NCBI GenBank assembly: GCA_016785225.1
Contig: JAFBJZ010000851.1
Coordinates: forward strand, 186,001 to 250,000
Origin: Psettodes erumei
Taxonomy: Eukaryota > Chordata > Actinopteri > Pleuronectiformes > Psettodidae
DNA: 64,000 nt
Direction of reading: 5' to 3'
Below, one piece after another: positions 39,504 to 53,523 of the stretch. The notes beneath the pieces are model-generated. The model saw only the letters and a list, made by a program, of their open reading frames with translations. It had not been told where the DNA came from and did not search any database. The position numbers and the translations under genes are program-made. Position 1 is the first letter of the stretch. Each line of letters starts with the position of its first letter.

Positions 39504-39530
39504 TATATATATATATATATATATATACAG
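39450..39530. repeat. AT-rich palindromic microsatellite
   Basis: Two (AT)n blocks, about 39470-39499 and 39502-39526, are separated and ended by ACAG. They are preceded by imperfect palindromes built from ATGATATGATCATATAAT-like sequence. The tract could form a hairpin or cruciform. Confidence 0.85.
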
Positions 39531-42040
39531 AGTATGTCATAATATTGACTTAGTATCTGCTCATTTTTAGGTATAAGGTCAAAATGTTGATGTTGCCATG
39601 ATTTTTATCATGCACAATATTTCATGTATTTTTCCTTTTTCTTGGCAGAGACGGGCTTCTATGAACCTTGTGTTTTTATTGACGTCACAGAGCTTGAAAC
39701 GGGATCAGATGGATGCAGACATGGTGGTGTTTCTGGCCAGGATGAGCGGAGCGTGGGAATACTGAGCGGTGACATTTCAGGCTTGTAACAACGTTGTGCT
39801 TTGTGGAGATTATCTGTGAAAAACTCCCCGCTCCCTGCGGTTCTTTTCAAATCAGAGGGATCTCCTGTGAAACCAGATATCTAGTTCCTTTTCTGTCATT
39901 TTAATGATTTCTTTTTCGAATAAACAGCCCACAATTTATGCATGTCAGCTACAAACATTCATCCCATCTATTATAAACGATCAGTCTATAATTAATCCTG
40001 TGTGGGATCCTGAACTTGAATTCCCTCATCATGACCCGTATCTGGTCCTGGGTCCTGGGTGACTTTGTCCTCCTTGTAGTCTTGCATCTCTGTAACGTCC
40101 TGATCTTTTCTCATTGTATTTCATGCGGTCTGCGTGTGGTATGTCTTCAGTTTGTACACTGTTTGTGTAAACTGAGCATATTCATGACAGGATTGATTTT
40201 ATCAAATGTCAGTAGAAGGATTTTCTCTGAATCTTTGCCCGCATTAGAAACATGGAGGGATGGAGAGAGTTTAAGACGACACTATAAAAATCCTGGATAT
40301 GACAACTAAAGCGTACTGAATGTGACAGAGAACTATCGTCCAAAGCTCTGTGGCTTCGCTTATTTTTATTCTTCTGGTGGTTTGGTTTGGAGTGGAGACA
40401 CAATTTGCAATCAATAACATCTATTCAGCCTCAGCGTGGCCACAGACACATCAGGGGGACCGCAGCATCCGTCTGCTATCAGTTTCTGAAGAAAATAATC
40501 ACTTCCCGTCTGCCAACTGTAGATTCTGGAGCATACATCTCTCATCTGGGAGAATTTGACCCTCGGCGCGAAACTAACAAGTGTAGTTTGGCTCAAGCCA
40601 AGCGGCGGAAGACGTTTTCCCAAACCTTTCTCTCGATTTAAGCGTGATTCCACTCCACCATCTGTAATACGAGTGTGTGCTCGTAGCTTTGCCTGTTTGC
40701 CATGATTATTCTCTTTCTTAACAAGTACTGACAGGGATCGGTGTTGGTTCACATACAGTATGAACACGCATCCCAAACACACACCCATATACACAGGAAT
40801 GTGCACAGACTAAGTGAGACAACTGGAAACGTGCCATAGTTTCAGTTGCAGTTTTTTTGTAGGTTTTTTTTTTTAAGTTGCACCCTTGGCCCAGCAGAGA
40901 ATCTCGCAGGGATTGTCAGGTCAAAGAAACAGGAAGATTAAAAAGAGGGCGAGCAAGACAAGTTTAGTCCTTCATAGAAAGACACTGGCTTGGCTCCAGG
41001 TGTTAGCTCACAGCTACTCACAAAATGTTTCATGCCATAGCAGTGAGCTGTCATCACTTTGTTCCCACGCGTGGGAGGGAAATGTTAGTAAGTAACAGTA
41101 AGATGAAGTAAAACTATTCCTCTCTTTATCTTTTTCCATCTTATTTGATTGTTTTTTAGAAGCATGTCATTGGAATTTCAGAAGCCACATTTGTGTGGCA
41201 GGAAAATAAAACATTTTCAGGCACCCAGACTTGTGTGTGTCTGTGTCAGAGCAGGGGAGGGGACAACGGTTACACCTACAGTGTTGGAGTGAAACTGGAT
41301 GTGTTGAGACCTGACACAGGAAGCACAGGCGGAAGCTCTTACTTCATCTCTCTGTTACAAGTAAACCCGGTCGCTCAGAAATCCGACTTTAATGTGTCAG
41401 CAGTCACTCACTTGTGACTTGACTTTTCTCAATATAAGCTTCACATGGCCGTCAGAATTCACTGGCGGGAGTTTTCATTATTTTCTGTGTGGTGGAGACC
41501 CATAGTCGATTCCACCTTTGGTGCGCGCCCATGCTCTCGTCTCTGTACGTGGGGTTACTGAACAATGACAGACGCTATGACTTTGGAAATCTGAACTTTC
41601 TCATCACAGAGGCTGAGTAAGGGGCAGCAGAGTGAGAGAATGAAATATTTGCATTTGTGCTTTTAATGTTTTACCATTGTTTGCAGCCAGTTCCTTGAGC
41701 ATTTTTGTTCCCCAGCATGGCAAATGGCAGGCTCCACTAGTTAGAATGAAAACTAGAGAGAGGATCATAGAATATATAATGCTGAAAAAACACAGACCAC
41801 ACTTGTTTGGGCACATAACATAACATATTGCAAATGATAGGGAGCAAATAGAACTGCTGCAGAGGACAGACATTGTGTATGAGTCTCTCTTCAGGTTATT
41901 TCACAACCTTTAGAGGGTAGAAAAGAAGTTTGGGCAAACTAAGTTCCCTTTGGCAGACATCACAGATGTCAAACAAGACTCTTCCTGTTCTTGATTAAGG
42001 AATTTTCATCCTCTCTTCCTGCGAATCACCCCGTACTCAC

Positions 42041-42326
42041 GGTGATGTTCGGGTCGGAGGAGCGGGAGGGCTGTTCCAGAATCCATCCTCTGCGCACCGC
42101 TACGGTTCACGGTGCATTTTGAGGTTTGCATCGGATCATCGTCCCGTAGCAGAAACCAGCTTCTTTTCACATTCTTGATTGACTTTGGGACAATTGCATC
42201 CAGAAACTGAACTATATGCTGGAATCTATTTTCTCCTCCACGAATAACAGTTTGGAAAGTGCTGCTCCTTTCTAACGTCATCTGACCCGAGCTCTTGTCT
42301 CCAAAATGACTCAGGTTAATCCACAT
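42041..42326 (-). other. Isolated minus-strand open frame with strong donor
   Basis: On the minus strand an ATG at 42326 opens 95 codons without a stop to a strong donor, CACC/GTGAGTAC, at the 42041 boundary. The predicted sequence is mixed and soluble-looking (FQTVIRGGENRFQHIVQFLD is one part). I recognise no domain, and no partner exon can be assigned. It could be a lineage-specific gene, an exon of a noncoding RNA, or chance. Confidence 0.2.
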
Positions 42327-42344
42327 GTTGCTTTGTGACGACAC

Positions 42345-45300
42345 TGCATAGTGACCTCATATAGCGAGTCACTTAAACCTCCCTGCAGCGCTGCAGCACT
42401 GCACAGTTAGCAGTGTATTAATAGTGACGGATGATCTCAGCTAAACATTGGTTCACTTTTATTTTTTCTATATTTCAGGTAAAACCGGTTTATAGGTTAT
42501 TGCCAAGTCAAGCAAGAGGAATAAAATGTCTGTGCATTTGCTCTCACAGAGTCTCTTGACAGCTTGTTTAAGCTGGAAAAAGAGAAAAAAGGCCCCCACA
42601 CATTTAACTTCTCCCCCAGACAGAGCATTTGGAGACCACTGACTCTCACCCTGTCAACTTTTACCCTGTCAACTGTGGCACATTTGCCCCTTTGTCTTTG
42701 CCAGTTTGTCACAACACCACACGTCAGTTTTATTTGCGCTCGCCAACACTGTTTTTGGAGTTTCCTCTCTGAGCAGATGTATCCTGGGAGGGGGTGGGTG
42801 ACGGACCCATCACTGTGATAAAATTCCTCACGGAGCAAAGAGCGACTACAGCTGCCAAGCACACAGCTGTCACTCAACTTGTTATCATCAAGTGAAAGGT
42901 CAGGCTATTTGCTTAATGTCATATCTATATTTATCTATTCTTATTAGCATTGTAAGTCCAAGAGCCTTTCAAACTAATCTATTGTTGTTTTAAGACAAAG
43001 GTAAATATATGTAACACAGAGCTGGCTTCTGTTTGCCTACTTTGACAGCACTGTTAATATTTAGTTTAATGTTCCAGTTGTACTTCTTTGTGGTACTTCA
43101 CTTTCTTACACTAATAAGACTTTACACTGGCTGCCATGCATTGTTCATTAATCTTAACTAGCTAACACTAAAACTGAACATTCATTTAAAATTAAAAAAA
43201 CAAAATAAATTGCACAGCATCGGTCCAGACTGGGCTGCTCCAAACACAACACGACGTTGCCGTGGCAACTAGCGGGATTACCTCATGCGTGCCCGTACAG
43301 CTTCAGTGCTGTGCGAAAACGATGAACACACATGTATGTTGTTTCATCACACGCAGTTAACTGGAGTTGTGAGTCATCATTCTGAAGTCCAGCGTGCGGT
43401 CCATCCGCTCTCACACAGATGCTGTGATGGCTGAACTGCATATATTTAACACCATAGGTTTCCCAGACCCCGTTTGTCACCGCCATGTGTAATAGTGGAC
43501 ATTTATGAGTTGGGCAACCCTCCTCCTGTTTTCTGTGTGCAGCGTGACAGAGGGGGAAATCCCTCCTCTACTCATCTATCCTTTCTCTGTCAGCAAACTG
43601 TGAGATTTGCCTCGATGCAACAGTGAGAGTGGATGAGAGCTGCTGTGGTCTGAGCAGAGGAAGTGGTTTCACCCGTCTGCAGCCAGCCCCTCTCTCTGCG
43701 ATCAGTACACCTCTCCTCTCTGATTCATACACTGGATTTCACAAGTCGGTTCGACAGGGATTGAAGCCTAATAGGCCTTCTGGTTAGTCATTTTTGTGTT
43801 CCCGCATGACCGCCAGTGTACGTGTAATACTGAATGCAAAAGTGAGAACAAGCAGAGAACTTTTTTTTAACCTAGTGGGAGGACTAAAATGTATTCTTGG
43901 GGAAAGGACCTCGGAGTTTTGGAGAAGTGAGCCAAAGGGGAAACATCCTGAAGTCAGACGGGCTGCATCAGAACCGCTCCCAGCAGAAAACAAACTGCTA
44001 AAATTAGACGAAAGAACTAAGGTTTTTTTGTGAGAAGAATTAAACAATGTTTGGATTTTGTTAGTCCCTGAATCACAGCAGTGATTTAACAGTCTGGTTT
44101 TTAAGTGAACAGGAAGGTGGGGTGCGGCATTTTCACCCCCACCACTGACTCGGACCAATGACAAGATGGATCCTTCATGATGTTTACAACAAGTCCTGAC
44201 TCTTCATCAGATTTCTGCTCTTGTTTTTATTTATTTGTGAACAGCACTTTACAAACTCAAAAATATTCTTAGTCCTAATTTTCCATTTTCAGTGTTTTCT
44301 GTCTTGAGTCCTAGATCTGAGGACACTCGACTGGAAAGCCCCCTGTTTCGTTTTTTGAAGAAGAGAGCCGCTCTTCAGACGAGTCAGAACAGACTTCAGT
44401 CTTTAATTTTGTGGTTTCAGAAATGCTCACAATGTGGGGAAAACAGGCCTTGGAGACAAATGAAGCAGTTATAAAAGCTATTACCAAAAGAATGTTCCCT
44501 CATCAGCGAGGGGCGAAGGAGATGAGCGTTAATTTTCAAGTGGAAATCTTGGCTCAGGCTGGAAGAGCCCTGACTTTCTCATGGGTTGTGTTGTCTTGAG
44601 TGTGACGTGACTGTTGATGGGGCGTCACCTAGTTGTTAAAAAGTGTCTTTGAGGGGCTGTAAAAGTTTGGTTCTTGTACCTCGACTCTTCTTGCACAGAC
44701 CCAATGCGGGAATGTGACATCCACTCTTGCATCAGCTCTAACTGTGCTCCCAAACATCTGCACTAATATGAAATATGAAAGAAGCGTCTTTCTTTTATAT
44801 TTTCACAGCTTGACATTTGCCCCGATGAGACTGTGTACAACAGGATGTCACGCTCAGATCCAGGGGTTTCCCCTCATCAACCACTGCTGCCGTGCCGCAG
44901 CTTGTTCGGACTCGTTCGCTCCCTCCAAAGTTGACCTGTTGACCGCCGGCTCTTTTCTGACCTCTGAACTCCAGGTTATCAGCGCTTGGCTGCAGACAGG
45001 ATAAGGGCAACTCTGTTTATTGCTGTCTCTTCGTTGGTAGTTAAGTTGTTTAAAACGACAGTAAAAACTGTGTGAGACGTGGCCTGCAGTTACAAGCCGT
45101 TTTTAGTTTGAAAAACCACTGGGAAAAATGATACCTCTCCTTCTTATATTTTGTTTTGGATCTTTAGTGGAATAGCTTCCTCTAACGCAGTGTATGACTC
45201 GGCATGTCTGTCGACATGTTGTCGACAAACACAATCACACAGGTCAGCTCCTTCCTTCCTCTGACCTCATTGCAACTCACCAAGAGAACAGATTATCCAA

Positions 45301-48300
45301 TTAACCAGGCAGGGTTAATTAATCAAGTCATTGCACTGATTAAACTCAGTTAAGGCTGACGTGTTTTCCATATGTCTGCACGTAATTGTTTCTTGGTGGG
45401 ACATTAATTGACAAATAGCAAACAGGATGTGCAGTGAATTATAGGCAGTTATTGAGGGAAATGACATTCCTGTCAAAATGTAATCAAATGACGGGGGTAT
45501 CACGGAGGACATCATTCGTCAGTCATATCTCATTAATATACCGTCCTGATCTTCTGAGCGTGTTAGCTCAGCCACACCTGTAAACAAAGTGCCGCAGCAG
45601 GTAACGCAGGCGGCAACAGCTGTGCATCATCTAAACACTGAAGTGAGCCGGTGAGAAACTTCTCGCTCAAAGACACCAACACACACAAGTTCGACAAGCT
45701 GATGTGAAAGGGCTCTTAGATGGTGTCTGAAGGAGAGAGCTGTGTGCGGAATGGATTGAGAGGACACAGATAAAGGAATATAAATGGGTGGTAGCATTTA
45801 ATGGCTTTAATCCTGGACCATAACTTTAAAATTAGATTATGTCCCAGTCGTTGGCTAATGCAGGGAGGAGAGGAGAAGAGAGAAGGTGTAGTGAACCACT
45901 GATCACAATCTGTGATTCAGATGTGTTGTGGTTTAGGTTTTTATACCAAATCAATCAAAGCAATAGTTTAACCATCTATCTGAATGAATTAAATTAGAAA
46001 GCAGGATCTGCACTGTGACCCATCTCCACAGAAAAATAAGCACCAGCAGAGGAAGCTACTGATAAAATCCTGAAAAGGTCTGGAGTCAGTCCCTTTCTTG
46101 TGCCCATTATTTTCCCATCTGCTGTCTAATCAGGCAGTGTGTGGCTCCAGTGTCAGAGTGTGAGATAAGACAGTGCAGCTCAGCTGGCTGCAGAAGTGTG
46201 TGTCTGCAACGGGACAGGAAAACAAATACCACCACAAGACTTCACATGCTTTATTTTACTGTGTACATTTTCATCTCTGCTCTGACACTCAACATACTAA
46301 ATGTGTGCTGCTTGCTTCTATTAATGGCAATGTACACGATAGCAATGAAGTCGGTCAGTTTCAGTCATTTTCCCTCTTGAACTAAAAATGTGCAACAAAC
46401 ATTTCCACTTCCTGCTATGGCCTGTGATTAGCAGTGAAAGGTCCACATAAGTTGATATGGTCAACTGGCTGTGTTAAATAACAGATTGGGTTAAATTGCA
46501 GAAGAAGCACGGCATGTTGTGTTGAAGCAGTGGAAGACGCAGCCCGAACAAAGCGAGTGCAACATACGTGTGTGAAGGGACATTCTTTAAAGTTGGCGTA
46601 CAGAAACTGAAGCACACACATGTCTAATTGAAGGACTCGGCTATATCCTCCACATCTGGAACCAATCCATCTCCTGTGTGTGTGTCTGTGTGTGTGTGTC
46701 TGGAGGTAAGACAGCAGGTCGGGTGGAGTAGTTGGTGGATGAGATGTTTATTTACACAAGCCATAAAACACACACACACGTACACACATACATGCACAGA
46801 CACACACTTGTGTGCTCAGTGCATTCAGCTTCATCTACAGTACTTTAGAATTACAGAGTACAAGACATCCAGGTAGCGTTCTGCTTTGACATCGTTACAT
46901 TTCAGTGCTGTCTGTCGCACACACACACACACACACGCACACACACACACACACACCTTAATGTCGGCACATGCATATAGAGACTTCCTTATCTGCAAAA
47001 AAAACACACACATACACACACATTGATGCAATTTTTCACAGGAAGACACCTGCACCCACATGTACACAAACAGCAACTCACAGATAACATCCACAGGAAG
47101 CAGTTTTTCTGTGGCGAACGCTGAACATTTCAACGCTGAGCGTGGAACCAACAGAGCGAGGGGGGCAATAAACCGCTGCTTTCACAACACAACAGTGAAA
47201 CAATAGCTTCAGCACTCTCTCTCTCTGTGTCACAGACACATGCACACACCACAAAAACACACACACCTCTCATATTCATCCTATCACATAGTTCAGATCT
47301 TGTGTGTTTGTTTTCTTTCAAATAATATACACTTGAGGCTCAAAGTCTTTAAATTGAAGCTTGACCTCTGTTGTTACGTAACCCGAGTCTCCCCAGTCAG
47401 AGTGTTGTGGGGGGTTTTCTCTTTTCTGAGAGACTTATGACCAGAGATCCTGCACAAATCTGTGGTAGCTTATTTTCTTGCCAGACACTTGAGCCTAGTG
47501 AGAGTATGTTGAAGAGTTCCGCTGTCCATTCATATGCATCAATACTGACTGATAGAATCAATACTACTTTATTGATAGGCTTCCATTTCCTGGCCTTTTA
47601 GTTGGATGTTGAACTTGTACAATCAGCATGAGGATATAATCATGACGTTTTTCATGTGGCCAGTAAGGGGATGTCACTTGTGCCTAATGAACGGTCCCCT
47701 GGACAGACATGCATGCTTCCTCGCTAAACTAATGCAGCTCTAATGGCACTTGAGTCGTAAAGTGGATGGATAAAAATAAAGGGTACTCCTCTCTTAGTTT
47801 TTTCCAAATCAGTAACAGGCAGCGTGACCGAACAAAGTACTTCCCAAGAGGAAAGAAAAGCAAGACGCAGGAAGAAATGTTTTCAAGTTGCTAAGAGGTC
47901 TGTCCCACAGTGACATGTTTCCTGAAGCCTGAAGCCTAATTTGACACAAACTGAAAACAAACACTGGGGTTTTTTCAAGAGCAACCCATGATATCTGTAA
48001 CCAATGCAGTGGTTATCAAAAGGTGTTTGTTTGGCTTTTTACAAATTATTTCATGTACTTTACGAAAGGACGCTTTCCTGCAGGGCTGTTGTATGAGACT
48101 TTATTAGATTTAGCTCGGTGTTCCTAATAAACTGGCACTCAGTTGCCAGTATGTCAAAAACCTGTTATCCTTTAGGAAGGAGAGTAACCTCAACTTTTAC
48201 CACCACACAGAGAAGCTGACTCCCAATGGATTATTCTGTCATTATAGGAGGTAGCTACTGTTCTTTAAAAAAAAAAGTACTACCTTTTTTTTAAATTATG

Positions 48301-49406
48301 GGCTGTCATTCATCTAGTAGGTTACGAGCATCAAGATTACAGCATGATTATGTGAGAATATTTATCCACTGTTATGTAACAATACAAGAAGCAGATATTT
48401 TCAAGTCAAAACGTAACTGCAGTGTCATATGAAGATGTTTTTTATCAAATATATTATACTGTATGCTACACACTGTAAATGTACAGATAAAGGACACAAT
48501 GTCATCGGCGTAACCTCTTCTGAGTTCATCACTCTTTCCTACTTACGACCTGAGTGAAGTTTTGACTCCAGGCTTTCTTGTCCTTTGACCTTTTCCCGCA
48601 GGGATGTGGTGCGAATGTGAGGGAAGGACCCGAGGTTAAGGTCAGAGGTTAAAATGCTCCAATGTGATGAGATCATGTTCTGACATTGATGAGCCATGAT
48701 TCTGACATGTTCAGAGGAGAAAGTCGTGTCTCAGTTGTCTGTCATCTGTCTCAAGTCTAGATTATATCTTGGTATGCGTCAGACAGATAAACACAATAAA
48801 TGGCCTTTTTCTGTTAATCTGCCACCTTGTATATGACAACAAACCCGGATCTTACCATTTCTACATATTCACATCACATACGGATTCCATGCTTTGCTCT
48901 ACACAGTTCTACATCAGTGGCAGGTGAAAATGGTTCCTGTTTTGGAAAGCAGCATTCAGTTACCTGGTCCTCCTGTCCCGTTTGTCCTCAATCGAACACT
49001 AATCCCTTTTATGTTCACGTGTGATCTGAGAGTGTCTTTACCTTGATGCGTTCTGTTGGGGCTCAGAACAGTTTGGCCCAGAGGACAGCCAATGTCTTGT
49101 CCATTACGAGTCAAATCTGAGTGAAGTCTTGGTCTTTCCCATGAAGGGACGTTTTCATTTCAACGATTCACCGACATAAAATACGAGCAGCAAATAAGGC
49201 GAAATGTTGAGCCTTTATACTGAAATATAAGGCTTTTTAGTTGATGTACATTCAGCGTGCGTAAAATTGGTTGAAATGCGACGAGTGGCTCCACCAGCAG
49301 TTGGAAGTTCTCATCGGTTCGACGAAGAGCCATCGATCACCAGGAAGAACACACGAGCCAATCATGTGTCCAATAAATATAAATATCAAATTATAAATTG
49401 TCACGG
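42345..49406. other. Interval downstream of ptger2, no gene seen
   Basis: These 7 kb lie 3' of ptger2 and probably include its 3' UTR at the right end. CA microsatellites occur around 46770-46810 and 46917-46957. No splice-supported coding frame was found on either strand. The ptger2 poly(A) site could not be fixed; candidate minus-strand AATAAA sequences lie far down near 48.1 kb. Confidence 0.45.
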
Positions 49407-49779
49407 TCATAGGATTTCCGCTGTGTTAAAATGGTCAGTGTAGTGCAGGGGTGTGCGAGACAGTTCTATGTTCGGGGAATCGTTTTTAGTCATCGACGTC
49501 TTAAACATAGAAGCCCTGGAAGCTCCCAGGGAGCCGCGGCAGGCCGAGGCCCAGAAAAAGTGCAGCACGCTGGGTGAGAGGATGATGAAGACCCAGGGGT
49601 CAATGATGGAGTTGATGGAGATGAAGCGGAGGGCAATCAGGTCCAGCCGGTGAGACTCGGAAATATCAAACCTGATGGAGTTGATGTAGACCCGGATCTG
49701 AGATGGACAGAGAGAAGACAGAAAGGGGGGGTGTTGAATTAGCTGCAAATGTTGATTTCTCTGCTAATCCCATTCAAAT

Positions 49780-49834
<55 letters not shown>

Positions 49835-52033
49835 CTGCATCGTACAGACTTTTAACTGAGAACAACCAGACAATCTATTTGAACGGCCTGACACAGTTCT
49901 GTTGCTTTGACGGGCCTACGAGCGATGAACAGCATGGACCCGTGCGTGCTGTGTGGTTTTTAGGCGAGGCTGAGTGTCTGATGCTGACTGCTGCCGCCAA
50001 ACCAAAGAGAGATTCCCGTGCTGATATCCAGCCAAGTTAGTTCAGTTAAGATGTTGGCTCATCATAGTTCATCATTTTCAGTTTTAGCAAGAGAAACAGT
50101 AAGTATATCCTGAGTTCAGGCTGACTCACGCTCAAACGTTTGTGGGGCTGAATGATAAAATGTGCAGCAATATAAATACTGATACGAATCTAACAAACTA
50201 ACGTCTTGCTCTCATAAACGCAGTGTGATGTCTGTTCCTGGCTATTTCTGATAACTGCAGTAACTGTTTTTTTACATGGAAACGGCCTTTGAGCAAGGGT
50301 ATTTTCATTAGCACCGCTGAGAACGCGCTCAATAGTTCCTCTGCGGTTAAAGCAAGTCGAGGATGTCGGCTACCGCAGTGACCGGCTGGGTCGAGACGCT
50401 GCAAGCCCTCGGGACGCGTGTTAACACAATCCATGGAAGCTATGCCTGATTCACAGATTTAGAAATTCCCACTGCCGTTCTCTTTGGGGGTCAAAGAGGA
50501 ACAATATTGAGTCAAATGTGAGAGAAAGAACGACCTTGCAACTGTTGAAAAGGCGCTGCTTCTTGTTTTTACATTCTCTTTAACTTTTTGACTTCACCTC
50601 CGCCTCCCACCCATTCCCTCCCGTCCTCCTCTCTTCCATTATTAATCCTTCCTGAGATGCCATCGCTGCAATTTCGTTCAGCCAAAATCCTGTTGCTCAG
50701 TCACACAAACCACAGACGATGATCACTTATTTAATCTTTGCCATAAAAACTAATTGGACTTAAGATTCTTGTCAGCAGCTGTTTAAAAACTTGCTTTTCT
50801 GGCTCTTTTTTTAGCCGCTTCAAGAAAATGTGAACTTGTCCCAGAGGTGACTCAGGAGAAGTTTGATCTTTACATTTCAAATGTTTGGAATGAAAGATGA
50901 CCAAGGCGTGGCATTTAGAACAGCTCCACAAAAATCCCAGCGTCATTTTAAACAAAACAGTATGAGCTCATTACTGTGATCGGTGACGGGCAGTGCCGTG
51001 TGTGAGAGGAGAAAAGAAAACAGTATGGGCCAATGATTGTGTGTGCGTGTGAAGAAAGCCCTTTTTTTGTTGGCTTTCCAGGCTGGGCCGTGAAATCTGA
51101 CTCACGCCGTGCTCCTACCTCAGCACCAACAGGAAGTGCAATAAAAGTGTTAATGTGAAGCAGCTGGGAGCACTTGATGCTGTGTTGTGTTTCAACGATA
51201 AGACAAACACTAGAATCAGTGTTTGTGTGTGAGTGCTGCAGTAGTTGCACAGATAGAGCAAACAAATGCACGACTTAGGTACCATAACTGTTGCTGAACT
51301 TTGCTCTCTTACTCTGCGTCGGTCGGGCCTTTTCAATTTTTAATGCAATCGGAGATCACCGGAGGTGCATCACACACAAACACATCATCAGCCCCCCAGT
51401 GTTTACTGGCAGATTGCAATATGATCTGTGTGTGTGATCTCCTGACCTCAGACTGTGGTATCACTTTGCCAGTTGGATGCCCATGAGTGTTTTATATATG
51501 GCTTTCAATAAATAATGCATTTATACTATTGTTTAGTATGTGTGATTGTGTAACCTTGGAAAACCTGCAACCATGCTTAAATACTTTGAAAATCTGTATT
51601 CAATCCCTGCCCTCTTTTGTGACTGTCTGGTGTCACACTTTTCATATTAGTCTTCCGACAACTGATCTTTCATTTCAGACGGAAGGTAAATAAATGCCGG
51701 CTTCTCATTTTTAGCTGAATGTCAGCCGATCTTCATCCTTCACAATTTTTTGCTCCCTAAAATCAGTGCTGCCATCGCCCCCAAAAATCCAATATCCGGG
51801 CTCTAGATTCTGCATCTGTTTCCACACACCAGCAAACCAGCAAACCACCAGGCTTCTCTGTGGTTCCCTGCTCCAACACCAAACTCTCAGCTCAACACTG
51901 GAAATGTAGAACGGCTGCTATCAGCAGAGACGACGGTTCTGTCTCCAGCTGGATCGCACAGAAAGGAATGAGAGTGGATGTTCTACTTGTGGCTGGATGT
52001 TCCCTTCAAATCCCCCTCAGCTTAATCACAGAG

Positions 52034-52074
<41 letters not shown>

Positions 52075-53484
52075 ATGCGTTTGGAATGAAATACACTAAA
52101 GTGCTTCTCTATGTCTTTCCACAGGGCATCCATTGGAAATGTCTGTCAATAGGTTAACATGGCCATTCTATGGAAATATGAGAGGCAGAGATGTGACGTG
52201 ACTGCCATGAGTAAGTGACTGACATTTACGTGACTTACGGCTCCGATCATAAGAAGTGTGTCATGTGACAGAAATGATCATAACCAGGACTTCTGTCTGC
52301 TGCAGTGAAAGGTCTGGTGACTCACTGGGTATCTGATAAGAGGAAGCATGACGGGCCCGTGGTGGAGACGACACACATTGAACAAGGCAAGTAGATGTTA
52401 TGAACATATAATCCATCACTGCATCTCTCTCTTAACAAGGCATCACCAAGTATTACCATCTCTCTGCGTCTGAGGTTTTGCTGGCTTTGGTGAAAACACC
52501 TTTGGTCCTTTTAAAGTCAAATTGAATTCTCTCCACGTTCAGCACATTAACACTTTTTTACAATATTGCACATTTGGGAGGACCCATCATGAGTGGAAGC
52601 TAGTTCAAGTGGGACTTTGTTTTGACACATTGCTCGATTTTACAGAGGAGAAGTGAGAATCTGATGTGGGGTAATATGTTTTTCTCGCTGGCATCCTCCT
52701 CTTCCTCTCTCCTGCTGCCTCTCGTCAGGCCGTCCTCGTATGACCTCACTGTATACAAGTCATCTGTGATGAGGCAGTGAGGACAGCCGACGTGGAAAGC
52801 CGATCCCTGTGCCCTTTACCTGCAGCAGTCCACACCTGGCACACAGTGGACGGTGCAGGCGGGACAATTTAATGAACTGCCACTTTTAAAGGGACACAAA
52901 TAATGGGATGCTTTTCAAAGGCATGTTGTCTGCGGAGGTAGCAGTTCGCAGACTGGTTGATATCGCTCGACACAATAAGAATTCATGGCAGGAAAAGTTT
53001 GAAGTAAAAAAACATCAATTTGTAAGTGGTTTCATATAAGTTGTGGCTTCTTGTTGACACAGAGCTCATAATTTTCTCTCTTCTTCTTCCATCAAATTCC
53101 TCTATTAAATTAAGTATGATGCAGAATTTGGCAATCAATGCAGAGACGAAGGTTATGACTGCATTTCAAACCACAGCTGAGATGCAGCATCGAAGCAAAT
53201 GGCCCATTACCGCTGTCTGCATTGAAGTGCACAACATCATATCCTGCTGGAAAGCTTATTGATTTCCTGTTTGAAGCCCAAAGTGACATTTTCAGACCCT
53301 AGGTGGTTACTGAGACGGCGTAGTGGCTCTCAGCCCAAATCCACCTACTTTCACGTGTGAGCATCAGCTGATCAGAAGCACGTTTCACATATGCATCATT
53401 TTATCTTTCGTTTGATCGGCCTGTGTATTTATACCATCGACAACAAATGGCTTAAGTCAACAAGCAACCCGGATGTCTCGGGGG

Positions 53485-53523
<39 letters not shown>

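Larger units (their letters stand above)
28098..42040. other. Long interval with no recognised gene
   Basis: No open frame in these 14 kb matches a family I know. Longer frames are either driven by CA/TG repeats (33.0 kb, 33.9 kb) or lack both splice context and protein-like composition. The stretch holds microsatellites at about 33013-33033, 33946-33970, 36828-36858, 37369-37388 and 37471-37490, plus an AT-rich hairpin-prone segment near 39.5 kb. Regulatory elements for ptger2 or txndc16 may lie here, but none can be shown from one sequence. Confidence 0.5.

Noticed and set aside
49260..49340. Possible RNA gene or further exon just below the ptger2 stop
   Set aside because: No tRNA A/B boxes or splice motifs were found; it is most simply the ptger2 3' UTR.
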